From Collimonas sp. OK412 (GTDB lineage Bacteria > Pseudomonadota > Gammaproteobacteria > Burkholderiales > Burkholderiaceae_D): a stretch of DNA of 64,000 bases. Below, piece by piece: positions 37,290-46,055 of the stretch. The notes beneath the pieces were generated by a model. It was not told where the DNA came from. It saw only the letters and a list, made by a program, of their open reading frames with translations, and did not search any database. The position numbers and the translations under genes are program-made. The stretch covers positions 1 through 64,000 of the forward strand of contig NZ_FOLC01000016.1 in the NCBI RefSeq assembly GCF_900112135.1, given 5' to 3'. How positions within the stretch are numbered: the stretch's first letter is position 1; every line of letters begins with the position of its first letter.

Positions 37290-37970
37290 TCAGAACGGTA
37301 AGACGTTGAGGAAGAAACGCTGCAGCCAGCCCATGGTCTGCGCTTCGTCGATATAACCCTTGGCGCTGTATTCGATCCTGGCGTCGGCCACCTGGGTCGA
37401 GGCCACGCTGTTGTTGCCGCTCACCGTGCGCGGATTGACCACGCCGGAGAAACGGATGAATTCGGTGCCCTGGTTGATCATCATCTGCTTCTCGCCGCTG
37501 ACCATCAGGTTGCCGTTGCCCAGCACCTCGGTCACCGTCACCGTGATCACGCCGTTAAAGGTATTGGTCGCATTGGCGCCGCCCTTGGCGGTCAATGCGT
37601 TGCTGGCCTTGGCGTCGGCGTCCAGGTTGCCGAACAGGCCGCCGAAAATCTTCGGTATCGCCGCCAGCGCGCTGCTGGTGCTGCCGTTGCGGCTGGCGTT
37701 GGCCGCCGAATTCTTGCTGGCGTTAACGTTTTCGCTGACGATGATGGTCAGGATGTCGCCGACATTGCGCGGCCGCCGGTCTTCGAACAAGGCCTGGCTG
37801 CTGGAGCCGGACTGGTAGATGGCGCCATTCACCGGCGCCGCCGGCCGCACTTCCGCACGCGCGGTCATCGGCTGCTGCACCAGCGGCTCGCGCGGCAATT
37901 GCGCGCAGCCGCCTAGCAGCAGCGCCGCCAGCAGCAGGCACCTGGTGCAATATTTCATCGGCGCCGCCAT
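37290..37970 (-). CDS. flgH: Flagellar L-ring lipoprotein FlgH
   Basis: 226 residues from the ATG at 37970, which shares one base with the flgG stop; an ATG 4 codons later is possible. A lipobox L-G-G-C follows a short signal peptide, as in all FlgH. The body has [22 protein letters not shown] and [11 protein letters not shown]-like segments. FlgH forms the ring in the outer membrane. Confidence 0.95.
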   Translation of the reverse strand: MAAPMKYCTRCLLLAALLLGGCAQLPREPLVQQPMTARAEVRPAAPVNGAIYQSGSSSQALFEDRRPRNVGDILTIIVSENVNASKNSAANASRNGSTSSALAAIPKIFGGLFGNLDADAKASNALTAKGGANATNTFNGVITVTVTEVLGNGNLMVSGEKQMMINQGTEFIRFSGVVNPRTVSGNNSVASTQVADARIEYSAKGYIDEAQTMGWLQRFFLNVLPF

Positions 37971-38752
37971 CACAACTGCGTAAGGCGCTGCAACATCTGG
38001 TCAGAAGTCGTGACCGCCTTGCTGTTGATTTCGTAAGAACGCTGGGTCTGAATCATGTTCACCAGTTCTTCCACCACGTTCACGTTCGACGATTCGACAT
38101 ATCCCTGGCTCAGCGTGCCGGCGCCGTTCTGGCCCGGCGTGGTCTGGTTGGCGGTGCCGGAAGCATTGGTTTCGGTGTACAGGTTTTCGCCATTGCTTTG
38201 CAAGCCGGTCGAATTCAGGAACGTCGCCAGCTGGATCTGGCCGACCTGCACGCTGGCGGTGCTGCCGGCCTGGGTCACCGATACCGTGCCGTCCTTGGCG
38301 ATGGTCATGCTGGTGGCGTTTTGCGGGATGGTGATGGCCGGCTGCACCGGGTAGCCGCTGGCGGTGACCAGCTGGCCGGTGGAGTCGGACTGGAACGAAC
38401 CGTCGCGCGTATAGGCGGTGGTGCCGTCCGGCATTTGCACCTGGAAGAAACCGTCGCCGGTAATCGCCACGTCCTTGGTATTGTCGGTCTTGGTCGGGTT
38501 GCCCTGGGTATGAATCCGCTCGGTCGCCACCAGCCGCACGCCGGTGCCGATCTGCAGGCCGGATGGCAGGTTGGTCTGGTCCGAAGTCTGGCCGCCTACC
38601 TGGCGCAGGTTCTGGTACATCAGGTCTTCGAACACTGCGCGGCTGCGCTTGAAGCCGGTGGTGCCGACGTTGGCCAGGTTGTTCGATATCACGTCGAGCT
38701 GCTGCTGTTGCGCGTCGAGGCCGCTCTTGGCGATGGAAAGGGAACGTATCAT
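37970..38752 (-). CDS. flgG: Flagellar distal rod protein FlgG
   Basis: 260 residues, the usual length. The N-terminus ([30 protein letters not shown]) and the C-terminus ([25 protein letters not shown]) match FlgG closely. It follows flgF by 34 bases. Confidence 0.97.
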   Translation of the reverse strand: MIRSLSIAKSGLDAQQQQLDVISNNLANVGTTGFKRSRAVFEDLMYQNLRQVGGQTSDQTNLPSGLQIGTGVRLVATERIHTQGNPTKTDNTKDVAITGDGFFQVQMPDGTTAYTRDGSFQSDSTGQLVTASGYPVQPAITIPQNATSMTIAKDGTVSVTQAGSTASVQVGQIQLATFLNSTGLQSNGENLYTETNASGTANQTTPGQNGAGTLSQGYVESSNVNVVEELVNMIQTQRSYEINSKAVTTSDQMLQRLTQL

Positions 38753-38786
38753 GGTGAAATTCCTGTCGAAAAATGGATTAGCTGCT

Positions 38787-39533
38787 TTAGCTGCTCATGC
38801 TCAGCAGCTGGTTGGCGCGCTGGTCGTTTTCATCGGCGCTCTTGACCGCCTTCATCTGCATTTCAAAACTGCGCGCATTGGCGATCATTTCCACCATCGC
38901 CGACACCGGGTTGACGTTGCTGCCTTCCACCACGCCGGTCTGCAGCGTCACCGCCGGATCGGCGTCCGGCGCGGCAGCCCCGGCGCGCATGCGAAACAAG
39001 CCGTCGTCGCCGCGCAGCAAATCGCCGGCAGCCGGATTGACCAGTTTCAAACGGCCGACCTGGGCCACGTTGGTAGCCGGATCGCCGGCGCCGATGGCGC
39101 TGACCAGGCCGTCGGTCGATATCATCACAGCGGCGCCGGGCGGCACCGCCATCGGTCCGGCGTCGCCGATCACCGGCAGCTTGTCCATCGTCATCAGCTG
39201 GCCGTCGGCGCCCACCTGCAGGTTGCCGACCCGCGTATACGCTTCGCCGCCGTCCGCGGTCTGCACCGTCAGCCAGCCGTCGCCGCGCACCGCTACGTCC
39301 ATCGGCCGCCCGGTTTCGGTCAACGGCCCGGTGCTCATGTCGGCGCCGGGCGTCGAAGTCACCACGAAAGCGCGGGTCGCCGCTTCCTCGCCGACTACCG
39401 GCACGGCGCGGAAATTGTTCAGCTGCGCGCGGAAACCGGGCGTCGATACGTTGGCCATGTTGCTGGCCACCGAGGCTTGCTGCTCCATGGCTTGCTTGGC
39501 GCCGCTCATGGCAATGTAGATCATGCGGTCCAT
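38787..39533 (-). CDS. flgF: Flagellar proximal rod protein FlgF
   Basis: 248 residues. It shares the rod/hook N- and C-terminal motifs ([16 protein letters not shown] near residue 20, [10 protein letters not shown] at the end) and begins [12 protein letters not shown], the FlgF signature. It lies between flgE and flgG, as in most flg operons, 52 bases after flgE. Confidence 0.96.
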   Translation of the reverse strand: MDRMIYIAMSGAKQAMEQQASVASNMANVSTPGFRAQLNNFRAVPVVGEEAATRAFVVTSTPGADMSTGPLTETGRPMDVAVRGDGWLTVQTADGGEAYTRVGNLQVGADGQLMTMDKLPVIGDAGPMAVPPGAAVMISTDGLVSAIGAGDPATNVAQVGRLKLVNPAAGDLLRGDDGLFRMRAGAAAPDADPAVTLQTGVVEGSNVNPVSAMVEMIANARSFEMQMKAVKSADENDQRANQLLSMSS

Positions 39534-39585
39534 GGATTCTCCAGGCCGGTTCCCGCCGCCGCGCTAATGACGAAAAAATCCATCA

Positions 39586-40788
39586 TCAGCGCATGCTCAC
39601 CAGGGTCTGCATGACCTGGTCCTGGGTCTTCACGGTTTGCGCGTTGGCCTGGTAGGTACGCTGCGCAATGATCATGTTGACCAGTTCGGCGGTGAGGTCG
39701 ACGTTGGACGATTCCAGCGCGCCCGAAGTCAAGGAACCAACCTTGGTGCCGGCGCCCGCCGTCCCGACCAGCGGCTGGCCTGACGCAGCGGTTTCAGCCC
39801 AGACATTGCCGCCCTTCGATTGCAGGCCGTCCGGATTGGCAAAGGAAGTGAGGACGATCTGGCCCAGGGTCTTGGTCTGTTCGTTCGAGTACTTGCCGGT
39901 TACGGTGCCGTCCGGATTGATGGCGAACGCAGTCAGGCTGCCGGAGGTATAACCGTCCTGGGTCTGCTTGGCGACCGCATTGTCGTTGCCGAACTGCGTA
40001 GTGCCGGTCAGGTTGATCGTGAAGTTCATCGGCGCCGCGCCGTTTGCCAGCGGCACTGCGGCAGGAGCCAGGGTGCCGGCGGCAGGCGTCAGCATCTTGC
40101 CGGCCGTATCGAAGGTCAACGAGCCGATATTGCTGCTGGCGCCGCCGTCGACGGTCTGGTAGACATCCCAGGCGTTCGCCGCGGTCTTCACGAAGAAATT
40201 CGTGATTTCATGCGGATTGCCCAGCGAATCGTAGCCGGTCACCGCGTTCTGGTAATTGAAACTGGTGGAATCGGTCGCATTGAACGGCGCCGTGACGGGC
40301 ACCGTGCTGCGCGAATCGATGTTGTATTGCGCATTGATCTTGGTGGTGGCGTTCGGCGTCATCGCCGCAGCCGGCAACTGCAAGGCTGCCGGTGTGCCGC
40401 CGGCGATGCTGCCATTGGCGCCGACCTGATAGCCGGTCACGCGCAGGCCGCCGGAATTGACGATGTAGTTATCCTTGTCGATAGTGAACTGGCCGTTGCG
40501 CGAATAGGATACTTCGCCGGATGGGCTGGCCAGGCGGAAAAAACCGTCGCCGTTGGTGATCGCCACGTCCAGCGCGCGGGTGCTGGTCTGCACCGCGCCC
40601 TGGGTGAAATTTTGCGAAACGCCGGCTACCTGGGTGCCGAGGCCGACCCGCGAACCCGCATATACATCGGCAAACAGGACACTGCCAGCCTTGAAGCCCA
40701 CGGTGCCCGAGTTGGCGACATTATTGCCGATCACATCGAGATTGCTGGAACTTGCATTCAATCCGCTTACGCCTTGTTGAAACCCCAT
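39586..40788 (-). CDS. flgE: Flagellar hook protein FlgE
   Basis: 400 residues, near the family mean. N-terminal G-F-Q-Q-G-V-S-G-L-N-A-S-S-S-N-L-D-V-I-G-N-N-V-A and C-terminal V-D-L-T-A-E-L-V-N-M-I-I-A-Q-R-T-Y motifs are conserved; the middle contains the exposed hook domains. It is the main substrate measured by FliK. It follows flgD by 78 bases. Confidence 0.97.
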   Translation of the reverse strand: MGFQQGVSGLNASSSNLDVIGNNVANSGTVGFKAGSVLFADVYAGSRVGLGTQVAGVSQNFTQGAVQTSTRALDVAITNGDGFFRLASPSGEVSYSRNGQFTIDKDNYIVNSGGLRVTGYQVGANGSIAGGTPAALQLPAAAMTPNATTKINAQYNIDSRSTVPVTAPFNATDSTSFNYQNAVTGYDSLGNPHEITNFFVKTAANAWDVYQTVDGGASSNIGSLTFDTAGKMLTPAAGTLAPAAVPLANGAAPMNFTINLTGTTQFGNDNAVAKQTQDGYTSGSLTAFAINPDGTVTGKYSNEQTKTLGQIVLTSFANPDGLQSKGGNVWAETAASGQPLVGTAGAGTKVGSLTSGALESSNVDLTAELVNMIIAQRTYQANAQTVKTQDQVMQTLVSMR

Positions 40789-40866
40789 GGTCCACTCCTT
40801 TTGAAATCAATTTGCAGCATTTTTTTCAGCTTCCGGGTTGCGGAAAAATAATGAAAAAAGCCGGAT

Positions 40867-41526
40867 TTATAGAAACTGCTTAACGTCGCTCAATGCCGCC
40901 GTGCCGGCCGCACCCAGGTTCAACGTCACGCCGCTGGCCGTCTGCGCCACGCTGGCAACCTGCGAGTACGTCAGCGTGTTCGCCGCGACTGCGCTGCCGC
41001 CGACGGCAGCAGCCACGCTGATTTTGTAGGCGCCATCGCCCATCGCGGTACCGGTGTCGTTCTTGCCGTCCCACGACAAGGTCTTGGTGCCTTGCGGCAG
41101 CGCGCCGACATCGATCGTGCGCACGGTATTGCCGGCGGCGTCGGTGATCGTGACCTTGACCGTATCGGCCGCGCCTTGCATGTCCAGCCCGAAGGAAGTA
41201 GCGGCGCTATCCTTGAGCGCGACGCTGCTGCCTGGCGTCAGCACCGTATGGCCGATCAGCGAGGCGGCCTGCAAGGTCTGGCTGGAGCCGGTTTGCGCCA
41301 CCAGCGAATTGAGCGTGCTGTTCAGGTTTTCGATGCCGCTGACGGTGCTCATCTGCGCCAGCTGCGAAGTCAGCTCCGCATTGTTCAGCGGATTCAGCGG
41401 GTCCTGGTTATTCAGCTGGGTGACCAGCAATTTAAGGAAGCGCTGCTCTTGGTCGGAACTGCTGGACACGGCTCCTGCCAGCGCTCCTGCTGCACTGTTG
41501 TCGGTTGAAACTCCCGATACTGCCAT
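40867..41526 (-). CDS. flgD: Flagellar hook-capping protein FlgD
   Basis: 219 residues. The N-terminal region has the FlgD motif F-L-K-L-L-V-T-Q-L-N-N-Q-D-P-L-N-P; the C-terminal half has a FlgD Ig-like domain with F-G-L-D-M and T-L-S-W-D-G-K-N-D-T-G. FlgD caps the growing hook and is later replaced by FlgK. It lies between flgC and flgE. Confidence 0.96.
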   Translation of the reverse strand: MAVSGVSTDNSAAGALAGAVSSSSDQEQRFLKLLVTQLNNQDPLNPLNNAELTSQLAQMSTVSGIENLNSTLNSLVAQTGSSQTLQAASLIGHTVLTPGSSVALKDSAATSFGLDMQGAADTVKVTITDAAGNTVRTIDVGALPQGTKTLSWDGKNDTGTAMGDGAYKISVAAAVGGSAVAANTLTYSQVASVAQTASGVTLNLGAAGTAALSDVKQFL

Positions 41527-41604
41527 GATGGTCTTCTCCTGAAGCGCCGCCGCCGAGGCGGCCGCGGATTAATCGTTCAAATCGGAACTGCAATCGGTGC
41601 TTTG

Positions 41605-42030
41605 CTACTGGCCGATGGTCAGCGTCTTCAGCATCATGTTCTTGGCGGTATTGAGCACCTCGACATTGGCCTGGTAAGAGCGCGAAGCGGAAATCATGTT
41701 GACCATTTCTTCCACCACATTGACGTTCGGCATGGTGACGTAGCCGCTGGCGTTGGCCAGCGGATGCTTGGGGTCGTACACCATGCGCAGCGGCGACTGG
41801 TCTTCCACCACGCCCGCCACCTGCACGCCGCCGACGGCGCTGGCCGGATCCTGCTGGTCTCCTGCCGCCACCGCAAACACCACCTGCTTGGCGCGATAGG
41901 GCTGGCCATCGGGCCCGGACACGCTGTCGGCATTGGCCAGGTTGCTGGCGGTGACGTTCATGCGTTGCGATTGCGCGCTCATGGCGGAACCGGCAACGTC
42001 GAAAATATTCATGGATACATTGGACGGCAT
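41605..42030 (-). CDS. flgC: Flagellar proximal rod protein FlgC
   Basis: 141 residues. GAGGAT stands 7 bases before the ATG. Motifs: [28 protein letters not shown] near residue 30 and the C-terminal [18 protein letters not shown]. It starts 31 bases after flgB. Confidence 0.97.
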   Translation of the reverse strand: MPSNVSMNIFDVAGSAMSAQSQRMNVTASNLANADSVSGPDGQPYRAKQVVFAVAAGDQQDPASAVGGVQVAGVVEDQSPLRMVYDPKHPLANASGYVTMPNVNVVEEMVNMISASRSYQANVEVLNTAKNMMLKTLTIGQ

Positions 42031-42061
42031 GGCTTGATCCTCGCTGGCTAAAACTGGAAAT

Positions 42062-42469
42062 TCATTGCTGCACCGCCGACAGCAGCGACTTGATCTGGGC
42101 GCCGATGACGGTCAGGCCGGATTCATAGTGGACCGCGTTGTCGGTGAAATTGACGCGCTCGACATCCATCTCCACGGTATTGCCGTCGATGCTGGACTGG
42201 GTCGGCACCCGGTACAGCAAATCCGGTTCGCCGGCGGCCATGGCCTCGCCCTGGATGTGGCGCGCGGAAGTGGTCGCCATCGACACCGGCTGCGCCTGCC
42301 GGCCTTGCGCCATCGCTTGCGTCAGGCTGCTGCTAAAATCGAAATCGCGCGCCTTGTAATTGGGCGTATCGGCGTGTGCGATATTCGACGACAGCACCTC
42401 TTGCCGGCGCGCCCTCAAGTTCAGTGCTTCCTGCTGAAAGCGCAGTGCTGCATCCAGTTTGTCTACCAT
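42062..42469 (-). CDS. flgB: Flagellar proximal rod protein FlgB
   Basis: 135 residues, the usual size. It shows [31 protein letters not shown], diagnostic of FlgB, and a C-terminal helix with D-N-A-V-H-Y-E. It is the first gene of the flgBCDEFGHIJ run. The 117 bases upstream, up to the XRE gene, should contain the class 2 promoter. Confidence 0.97.
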   Translation of the reverse strand: MVDKLDAALRFQQEALNLRARRQEVLSSNIAHADTPNYKARDFDFSSSLTQAMAQGRQAQPVSMATTSARHIQGEAMAAGEPDLLYRVPTQSSIDGNTVEMDVERVNFTDNAVHYESGLTVIGAQIKSLLSAVQQ

Positions 42470-42586
42470 CTTGTACCTACCCTCAACAGACCTTTTGATG
42501 AAAGCGATTATAGGTAGCGGCCGCCGGCGGCAATCAACGGAACAGGCGGCTGATTCGGCCTCAATTCAAGATACGCCATGCCGGCC

Positions 42587-42853
42587 TCATTTGGGACCGG
42601 GAAAATATTTTGCGACATCCTCGAAGCTCAGCCGGTAACCGTCCAGCACGCGCTTGATGGTCGATCCGCTGGGATCGGTGACCCTGCCGGTTTCGAGCTT
42701 GCTCAGCACCGGCACCGACAAGCCGCAGCGCCGATGCATCGCTGTCAGCGACAGCCTCTTGCCGTTCTCGCCGGTTTGCTTCAAACGCATCTGCCGCAGG
42801 AAATCCGCCAGGGTGGCCGGGACTTCTTCATCGAATTCGCTCACGTTCGCCAT
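42587..42853 (-). CDS. Small XRE-family DNA-binding protein
   Basis: 88 residues. A helix-turn-helix of the Cro/CI type spans about 18-75: the L-R-Q-M-R-L-K start, L-T-A-M-H-R-R-C-G-L-S-V-P-V-L-S-K-L-E-T-G recognition region, then I-K-R-V-L-D-G-Y. There is no other domain. It sits alone between flgB (same strand, 117 bases) and the divergent flgA, where it could regulate either operon. Not a known flagellar regulator; the role is inferred from position only. Confidence 0.75.
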   Translation of the reverse strand: MANVSEFDEEVPATLADFLRQMRLKQTGENGKRLSLTAMHRRCGLSVPVLSKLETGRVTDPSGSTIKRVLDGYRLSFEDVAKYFPGPK

Positions 42854-43068
42854 TGCATGTCCTTGATTTTCAGATCGCCTTCCGGCAGAATTTTTTGAAC
42901 CGGCGCGACAGGTTTCCGCAAACCATTATAGGCAGGGCATCGCAATCCAATACCCCAAACAGCACGCCAAACCGCGCCCAGTTCGGCGCTTGGCGACGAC
43001 GCGCGGTTGTCTAGAATCTGATGGCGGACATTCCGTCGCCATGAATTCCGATTGAGGGAAGATTCGAT

Positions 43069-43803
43069 ATGCATGCACCATTCTCCCGGCGCCGCCGGCT
43101 TGCGATTACCTGCCTGATCCTTGCGGCGGCGGGACCAGGCGTCGGCAGCCGGGCCGCATCCGCCAGGACAGCGGAACTGAGCGGCAGCGCCAGGCCGGTG
43201 ATCGAGCAGTTCCTGCTGGCCCAGGCCGGCGGCTTGCCTGGCAAGGTCAGCATCCGCGTCGAGACGCCGATGTCAGGCGCCCTGCCCGCCTGCGATGCGC
43301 TGGAAGCGTTCCTGCCCGCCGGCGCCCGGGTCTGGGGACGGGTCTCGGTCGGCCTGCGCTGCAACGGCGACGGTTCCACCACGCCGGCGTGGACGCGCTA
43401 TGTGCCCGCCTATGTGGCGGTGGTGGCGAACTACTATGTAGCCAGCCGTCCCATCAATGCCGGCGACACCGTCGGCCCCGCCGATATCCAGCTGCGCCAG
43501 GGCGACCTCAGCGCCCTGCCGCGCGGCGTGGTCACCAATCCGCAGCAAGCCGCCGGCATGGTAGCCTCGAACCGGATTGCCCTGGGCGCGCCGCTGCGGC
43601 TGGAACTGCTGCGCGGCGCCACCGTGATACAACAGGGGCAAAGCGTGAAAGTCCAGTCGCAAGGCTCGGGTTTCGTCGTCAGCACCGAAGGACGGGCGAT
43701 GACCAATGCCGCCGCCGGCGTGGCAATACAGGTGAAGACGCAGGCAGGGCAGATGCTGAGCGGCATCGCCCGTGCCGATGGCTCGGTAGAATTGCCGAAT
43801 TGA
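43069..43803 (+). CDS. flgA: P-ring assembly chaperone FlgA
   Basis: 244 residues. An Arg-rich start and a signal peptide (about 1-28) precede the SAF-containing FlgA body: R-P-I-N-A-G-D-T-V-G-P-A-D-I, I-A-L-G-A-P-L-R, I-Q-Q-G-Q-S-V-K-V and the C-terminal G-V-A-I-Q-V-K-T-Q-A-G-Q-M-L-S-G. FlgA helps FlgI fold in the periplasm. It starts 215 bases after, and divergent from, the XRE gene. Confidence 0.95.
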   Translation: MHAPFSRRRRLAITCLILAAAGPGVGSRAASARTAELSGSARPVIEQFLLAQAGGLPGKVSIRVETPMSGALPACDALEAFLPAGARVWGRVSVGLRCNGDGSTTPAWTRYVPAYVAVVANYYVASRPINAGDTVGPADIQLRQGDLSALPRGVVTNPQQAAGMVASNRIALGAPLRLELLRGATVIQQGQSVKVQSQGSGFVVSTEGRAMTNAAAGVAIQVKTQAGQMLSGIARADGSVELPN

Positions 43804-43845
43804 CTCTTGTTTTTACAGCAATCCAGGCATTTTTAGCCGGAACCC

Positions 43846-43872
43846 TAAACATTCCGCGCAAGCTGCCGTTAT
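43846..43872 (+). promoter_or_regulatory. Sigma-28-type promoter of flgM
   Basis: TAAACATT (6 of 8 to the -35 consensus), an 11-base spacer and GCCGTTAT (6 of 8 to the -10 consensus), in the 97 bases between flgA and flgM. It would let FliA raise its own inhibitor and FlgN late in assembly, in addition to read-through from flgA. Confidence 0.75.
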
Positions 43873-43900
43873 AACGAACAGATCCCTTAGAGGAAACATC

Positions 43901-44245
43901 TTGAAAATCGATCAACCTACAAAGCCGCTCAATAGCGTGTCAAGCCCAGCCAACGCGGCGTCCAGCAAGGATAACGCGGCGCGCGCCGCATCCGCCGACG
44001 CCGCTGCCGCCGGCACCGCCAACAGCGCCAGCCCGCCTATGCCAGCCGCCCTGAATTCACTGTCGGCGCAAGTGCGCCAGCTGCAAACCCAGTTGCTGCA
44101 ACCCGGCGCCGGCGATTTCGACGCCGCCCGGGTCGCCGAGATACGCCAAGCCATCAGCGAAGGCCGCTATCAGATCAATCCCGAAAAAATCGCCGACGGC
44201 TTGCTCGATACGGTACGCGACCTGCTGGGCAAGAAACCGTCATGA
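43901..44245 (+). CDS. flgM: Anti-sigma-28 factor FlgM
   Basis: 114 residues. The start codon is TTG, with a strong GAGGAA 6 bases upstream; no in-frame ATG fits better. The N-terminal 60 residues are disordered and Ala/Ser-rich, and the C-terminal FliA-binding helices are clear (A-R-V-A-E-I-R-Q-A-I-S-E-G-R-Y-Q-I-N-P-E-K-I-A-D). FlgM holds FliA until it is exported through the finished hook. The stop overlaps flgN by 4 bases. Confidence 0.94.
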   Translation: MKIDQPTKPLNSVSSPANAASSKDNAARAASADAAAAGTANSASPPMPAALNSLSAQVRQLQTQLLQPGAGDFDAARVAEIRQAISEGRYQINPEKIADGLLDTVRDLLGKKPS

Positions 44246-44700
44246 GCAGCGCGCTCTTCAAGCACCTGCAGCAGGAGCGCGCCGTCATGGACGCCTTTCT
44301 CGATCTACTGGACCAGGAAGCGGAGGCGCTGATCAAGAGCCGTTTCGATGTGCTGCCGCTGATCACCGAACGCAAGGCCCAGCTGGCGGAACGCATCACT
44401 GCGCTTGAGCAGGAACGGGAACAGCGGCAACGGGCAGCCGGTTTCGACGCGGGACGAACCGGCGGCGACGCCGCGGCGGCGGCCGGCGGCGGCAACCTGC
44501 AGCAAGCCTGGCAAGAATTGCTGGCGCTTGCAGCCCAGGCCCGCGACTACAACCATCGCAACGGCATCATGATCCACACCCACCTGGATTTTGTACGGCG
44601 CTCGATCAATTTCCTGCGCGCCCACGGTCAATCGCTGTATGGCGCCGACGGCAAGCACCAGGTCGGGCTCGGCAACGGCCATAGCCTGGCGTCGAGCTGA
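44242..44700 (+). CDS. flgN: FlgK/FlgL export chaperone FlgN
   Basis: 152 residues, helical, with L-D-Q-E-A-E-A-L-I-K-S-R-F-D-V-L-P-L-I-T-E-R-K-A-Q-L near residue 25 and C-terminal N-G-x-M-I-H-T-H-L-D-F-V-R-R-S-like residues, as in the FlgN family. It binds the hook-associated proteins before export. The ATG overlaps the flgM stop. It is the last gene of flgAMN. Confidence 0.92.
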   Translation: MSSALFKHLQQERAVMDAFLDLLDQEAEALIKSRFDVLPLITERKAQLAERITALEQEREQRQRAAGFDAGRTGGDAAAAAGGGNLQQAWQELLALAAQARDYNHRNGIMIHTHLDFVRRSINFLRAHGQSLYGADGKHQVGLGNGHSLASS

Positions 44701-44725
44701 ACGCCGCCGACCCCCATAGCCCGAT

Positions 44726-45286
44726 TTACTCGTAGCTGACCATCACCTGGCTGGCCGCCCCCTGCAATGCCGGGGCCAGGGCTCCGCGCCCGTCGATCAC
44801 AAAAGCAAACACGAAATTCGACCAGCCGTTGTCGCCGTCAAAGGCGGCGGTGCTGCCGCTGGCGCCGCTGAGAGCGGCGCACCTGGCGTAGTTGCACAGA
44901 TAGGCATGGATGCCGGCCGGCGGCGCCGTCAGGAAACTGTAGCGCCAGCCGACCCGGCGGGTCCTGGAGCCTGAAGAGACGCCGCTGCCGACCGGAGCTA
45001 CCTGAACCGACTGATAAGCCACCCCGCGGTAGAACAGCGCGGGCGTGGAAACCGAAGCGCTCCAGGAACCCGCCACCCTGCCCTTTCCGCCCGCGGCAGC
45101 GCCGCTGTCAAGCCGGACAGCGCCGGGCCCGGCCGGCGGATTCTCAGCGCGTCCCATATAGGTACTCAGACTGATTGCAGCCACCGGCGGTTCTCCGGCA
45201 AAAACAGCCGCAGGCGCCAGCCAGCCGGCCGCGCCGCAAAACAACAGCCGCCTCAGCCCGGACCCGAAGCCGGCCAGGTCGCTCAT
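44726..45286 (-). CDS. flhE: Periplasmic flagellar protein FlhE
   Basis: 186 residues. A signal peptide (about 1-30) is followed by a beta-rich domain that resembles enteric FlhE: G-W-R-Y-S-F-L-T-A-P-P-A-G-I, a Cys pair (Cys131, Cys136) in Y-L-C-N-Y-A-R-C, and L-A-P-A-L-Q-G-A-A-S-Q-V-M-V-S-Y at the C-terminus. FlhE limits proton leak through the export gate in enterics. Here it follows fliA by one base rather than flhA. It is longer than the enteric protein because of an N-terminal stretch. Confidence 0.85.
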   Translation of the reverse strand: MSDLAGFGSGLRRLLFCGAAGWLAPAAVFAGEPPVAAISLSTYMGRAENPPAGPGAVRLDSGAAAGGKGRVAGSWSASVSTPALFYRGVAYQSVQVAPVGSGVSSGSRTRRVGWRYSFLTAPPAGIHAYLCNYARCAALSGASGSTAAFDGDNGWSNFVFAFVIDGRGALAPALQGAASQVMVSYE

Positions 45287-45287
45287 C

Positions 45288-46031
45288 TCACGCTACCTCG
45301 CTCCGGCTGGTTTCATTCAAGCGCACCCGCAGGCGGCTGATGGCCTGGCTATGCAGCTGGCAGACGCGCGACTGGCTGACTTCCAGGATGGCGCCGATTT
45401 CACGCAGGTTCATTTCCTGCTCGTAATACAGGCTGAGCAGCAGCCGTTCGCGTTCCGGCATCAGGGCGATCGCCTCCACCAGCATATGGCGCATGCCGCT
45501 GTCCAGCAGACGCTGCAACGGATCGGCGACGCCGCTGCGATCGCTGCTGTCGTGCTGGCGGTCGAGAAACGAATTTTCATTGCTGCCGCCTTCGCAGTCT
45601 TCGTAGTACACCAGCTGCGAACCGTGGATTTCCTGCAGCAGATGCTGGTAGTCTTCCAGCGACAGCTGCATCGACACCGCGATTTCACGCTCGCTGGGCG
45701 GACGCGCCAGCTTCTGCTCCAGCGCCTGCACCGCAGCGTCGACCTTGCGCGACGACTGCCGCAAGCCGCGCGACAGCCAGTCGTTGGCGCGCAGCTCGTC
45801 CAGCATCGCGCCGCGGATACGCTGGCTGGCGTAGGTTTCGAACTGCGCGCCCTGGTCATCCTGGTAGCGGTTGGCGGCGTCCAGCAAACCCAACATGCCG
45901 GCCTGGATCATGTCGTCCAGCTCCACGCTGGCCGGCAATTTCGCGATCAGCTGCAAAGCCAGGCGCCGCACCAGCGGCGCGTATTGCGCCAGTGTGTCGG
46001 ATTTATCGATTTTTCCCTGAGCCGTATACAT
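45288..46031 (-). CDS. fliA: Flagellar sigma factor FliA (sigma-28)
   Basis: 247 residues. Regions 2, 3 and 4 of a sigma-28-type factor are present: the region 2 segment with D-D-M-I-Q-A-G-M-L-G-L-L-D-A, R-I-R-G-A-M-L-D-E-L-R, and the region 4 helix-turn-helix with L-R-E-I-G-A-I-L-E-V-S-Q-S-R-V-C-Q-L-H-S-Q-A. FliA transcribes late flagellar, motor and chemotaxis genes. Sigma-28 promoters with the expected form lie throughout this window. It follows flhG by 24 bases. Confidence 0.97.
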   Translation of the reverse strand: MYTAQGKIDKSDTLAQYAPLVRRLALQLIAKLPASVELDDMIQAGMLGLLDAANRYQDDQGAQFETYASQRIRGAMLDELRANDWLSRGLRQSSRKVDAAVQALEQKLARPPSEREIAVSMQLSLEDYQHLLQEIHGSQLVYYEDCEGGSNENSFLDRQHDSSDRSGVADPLQRLLDSGMRHMLVEAIALMPERERLLLSLYYEQEMNLREIGAILEVSQSRVCQLHSQAISRLRVRLNETSRSEVA

Positions 46032-46055
46032 GATGGATTCCTCTTCCTGCTTTAC

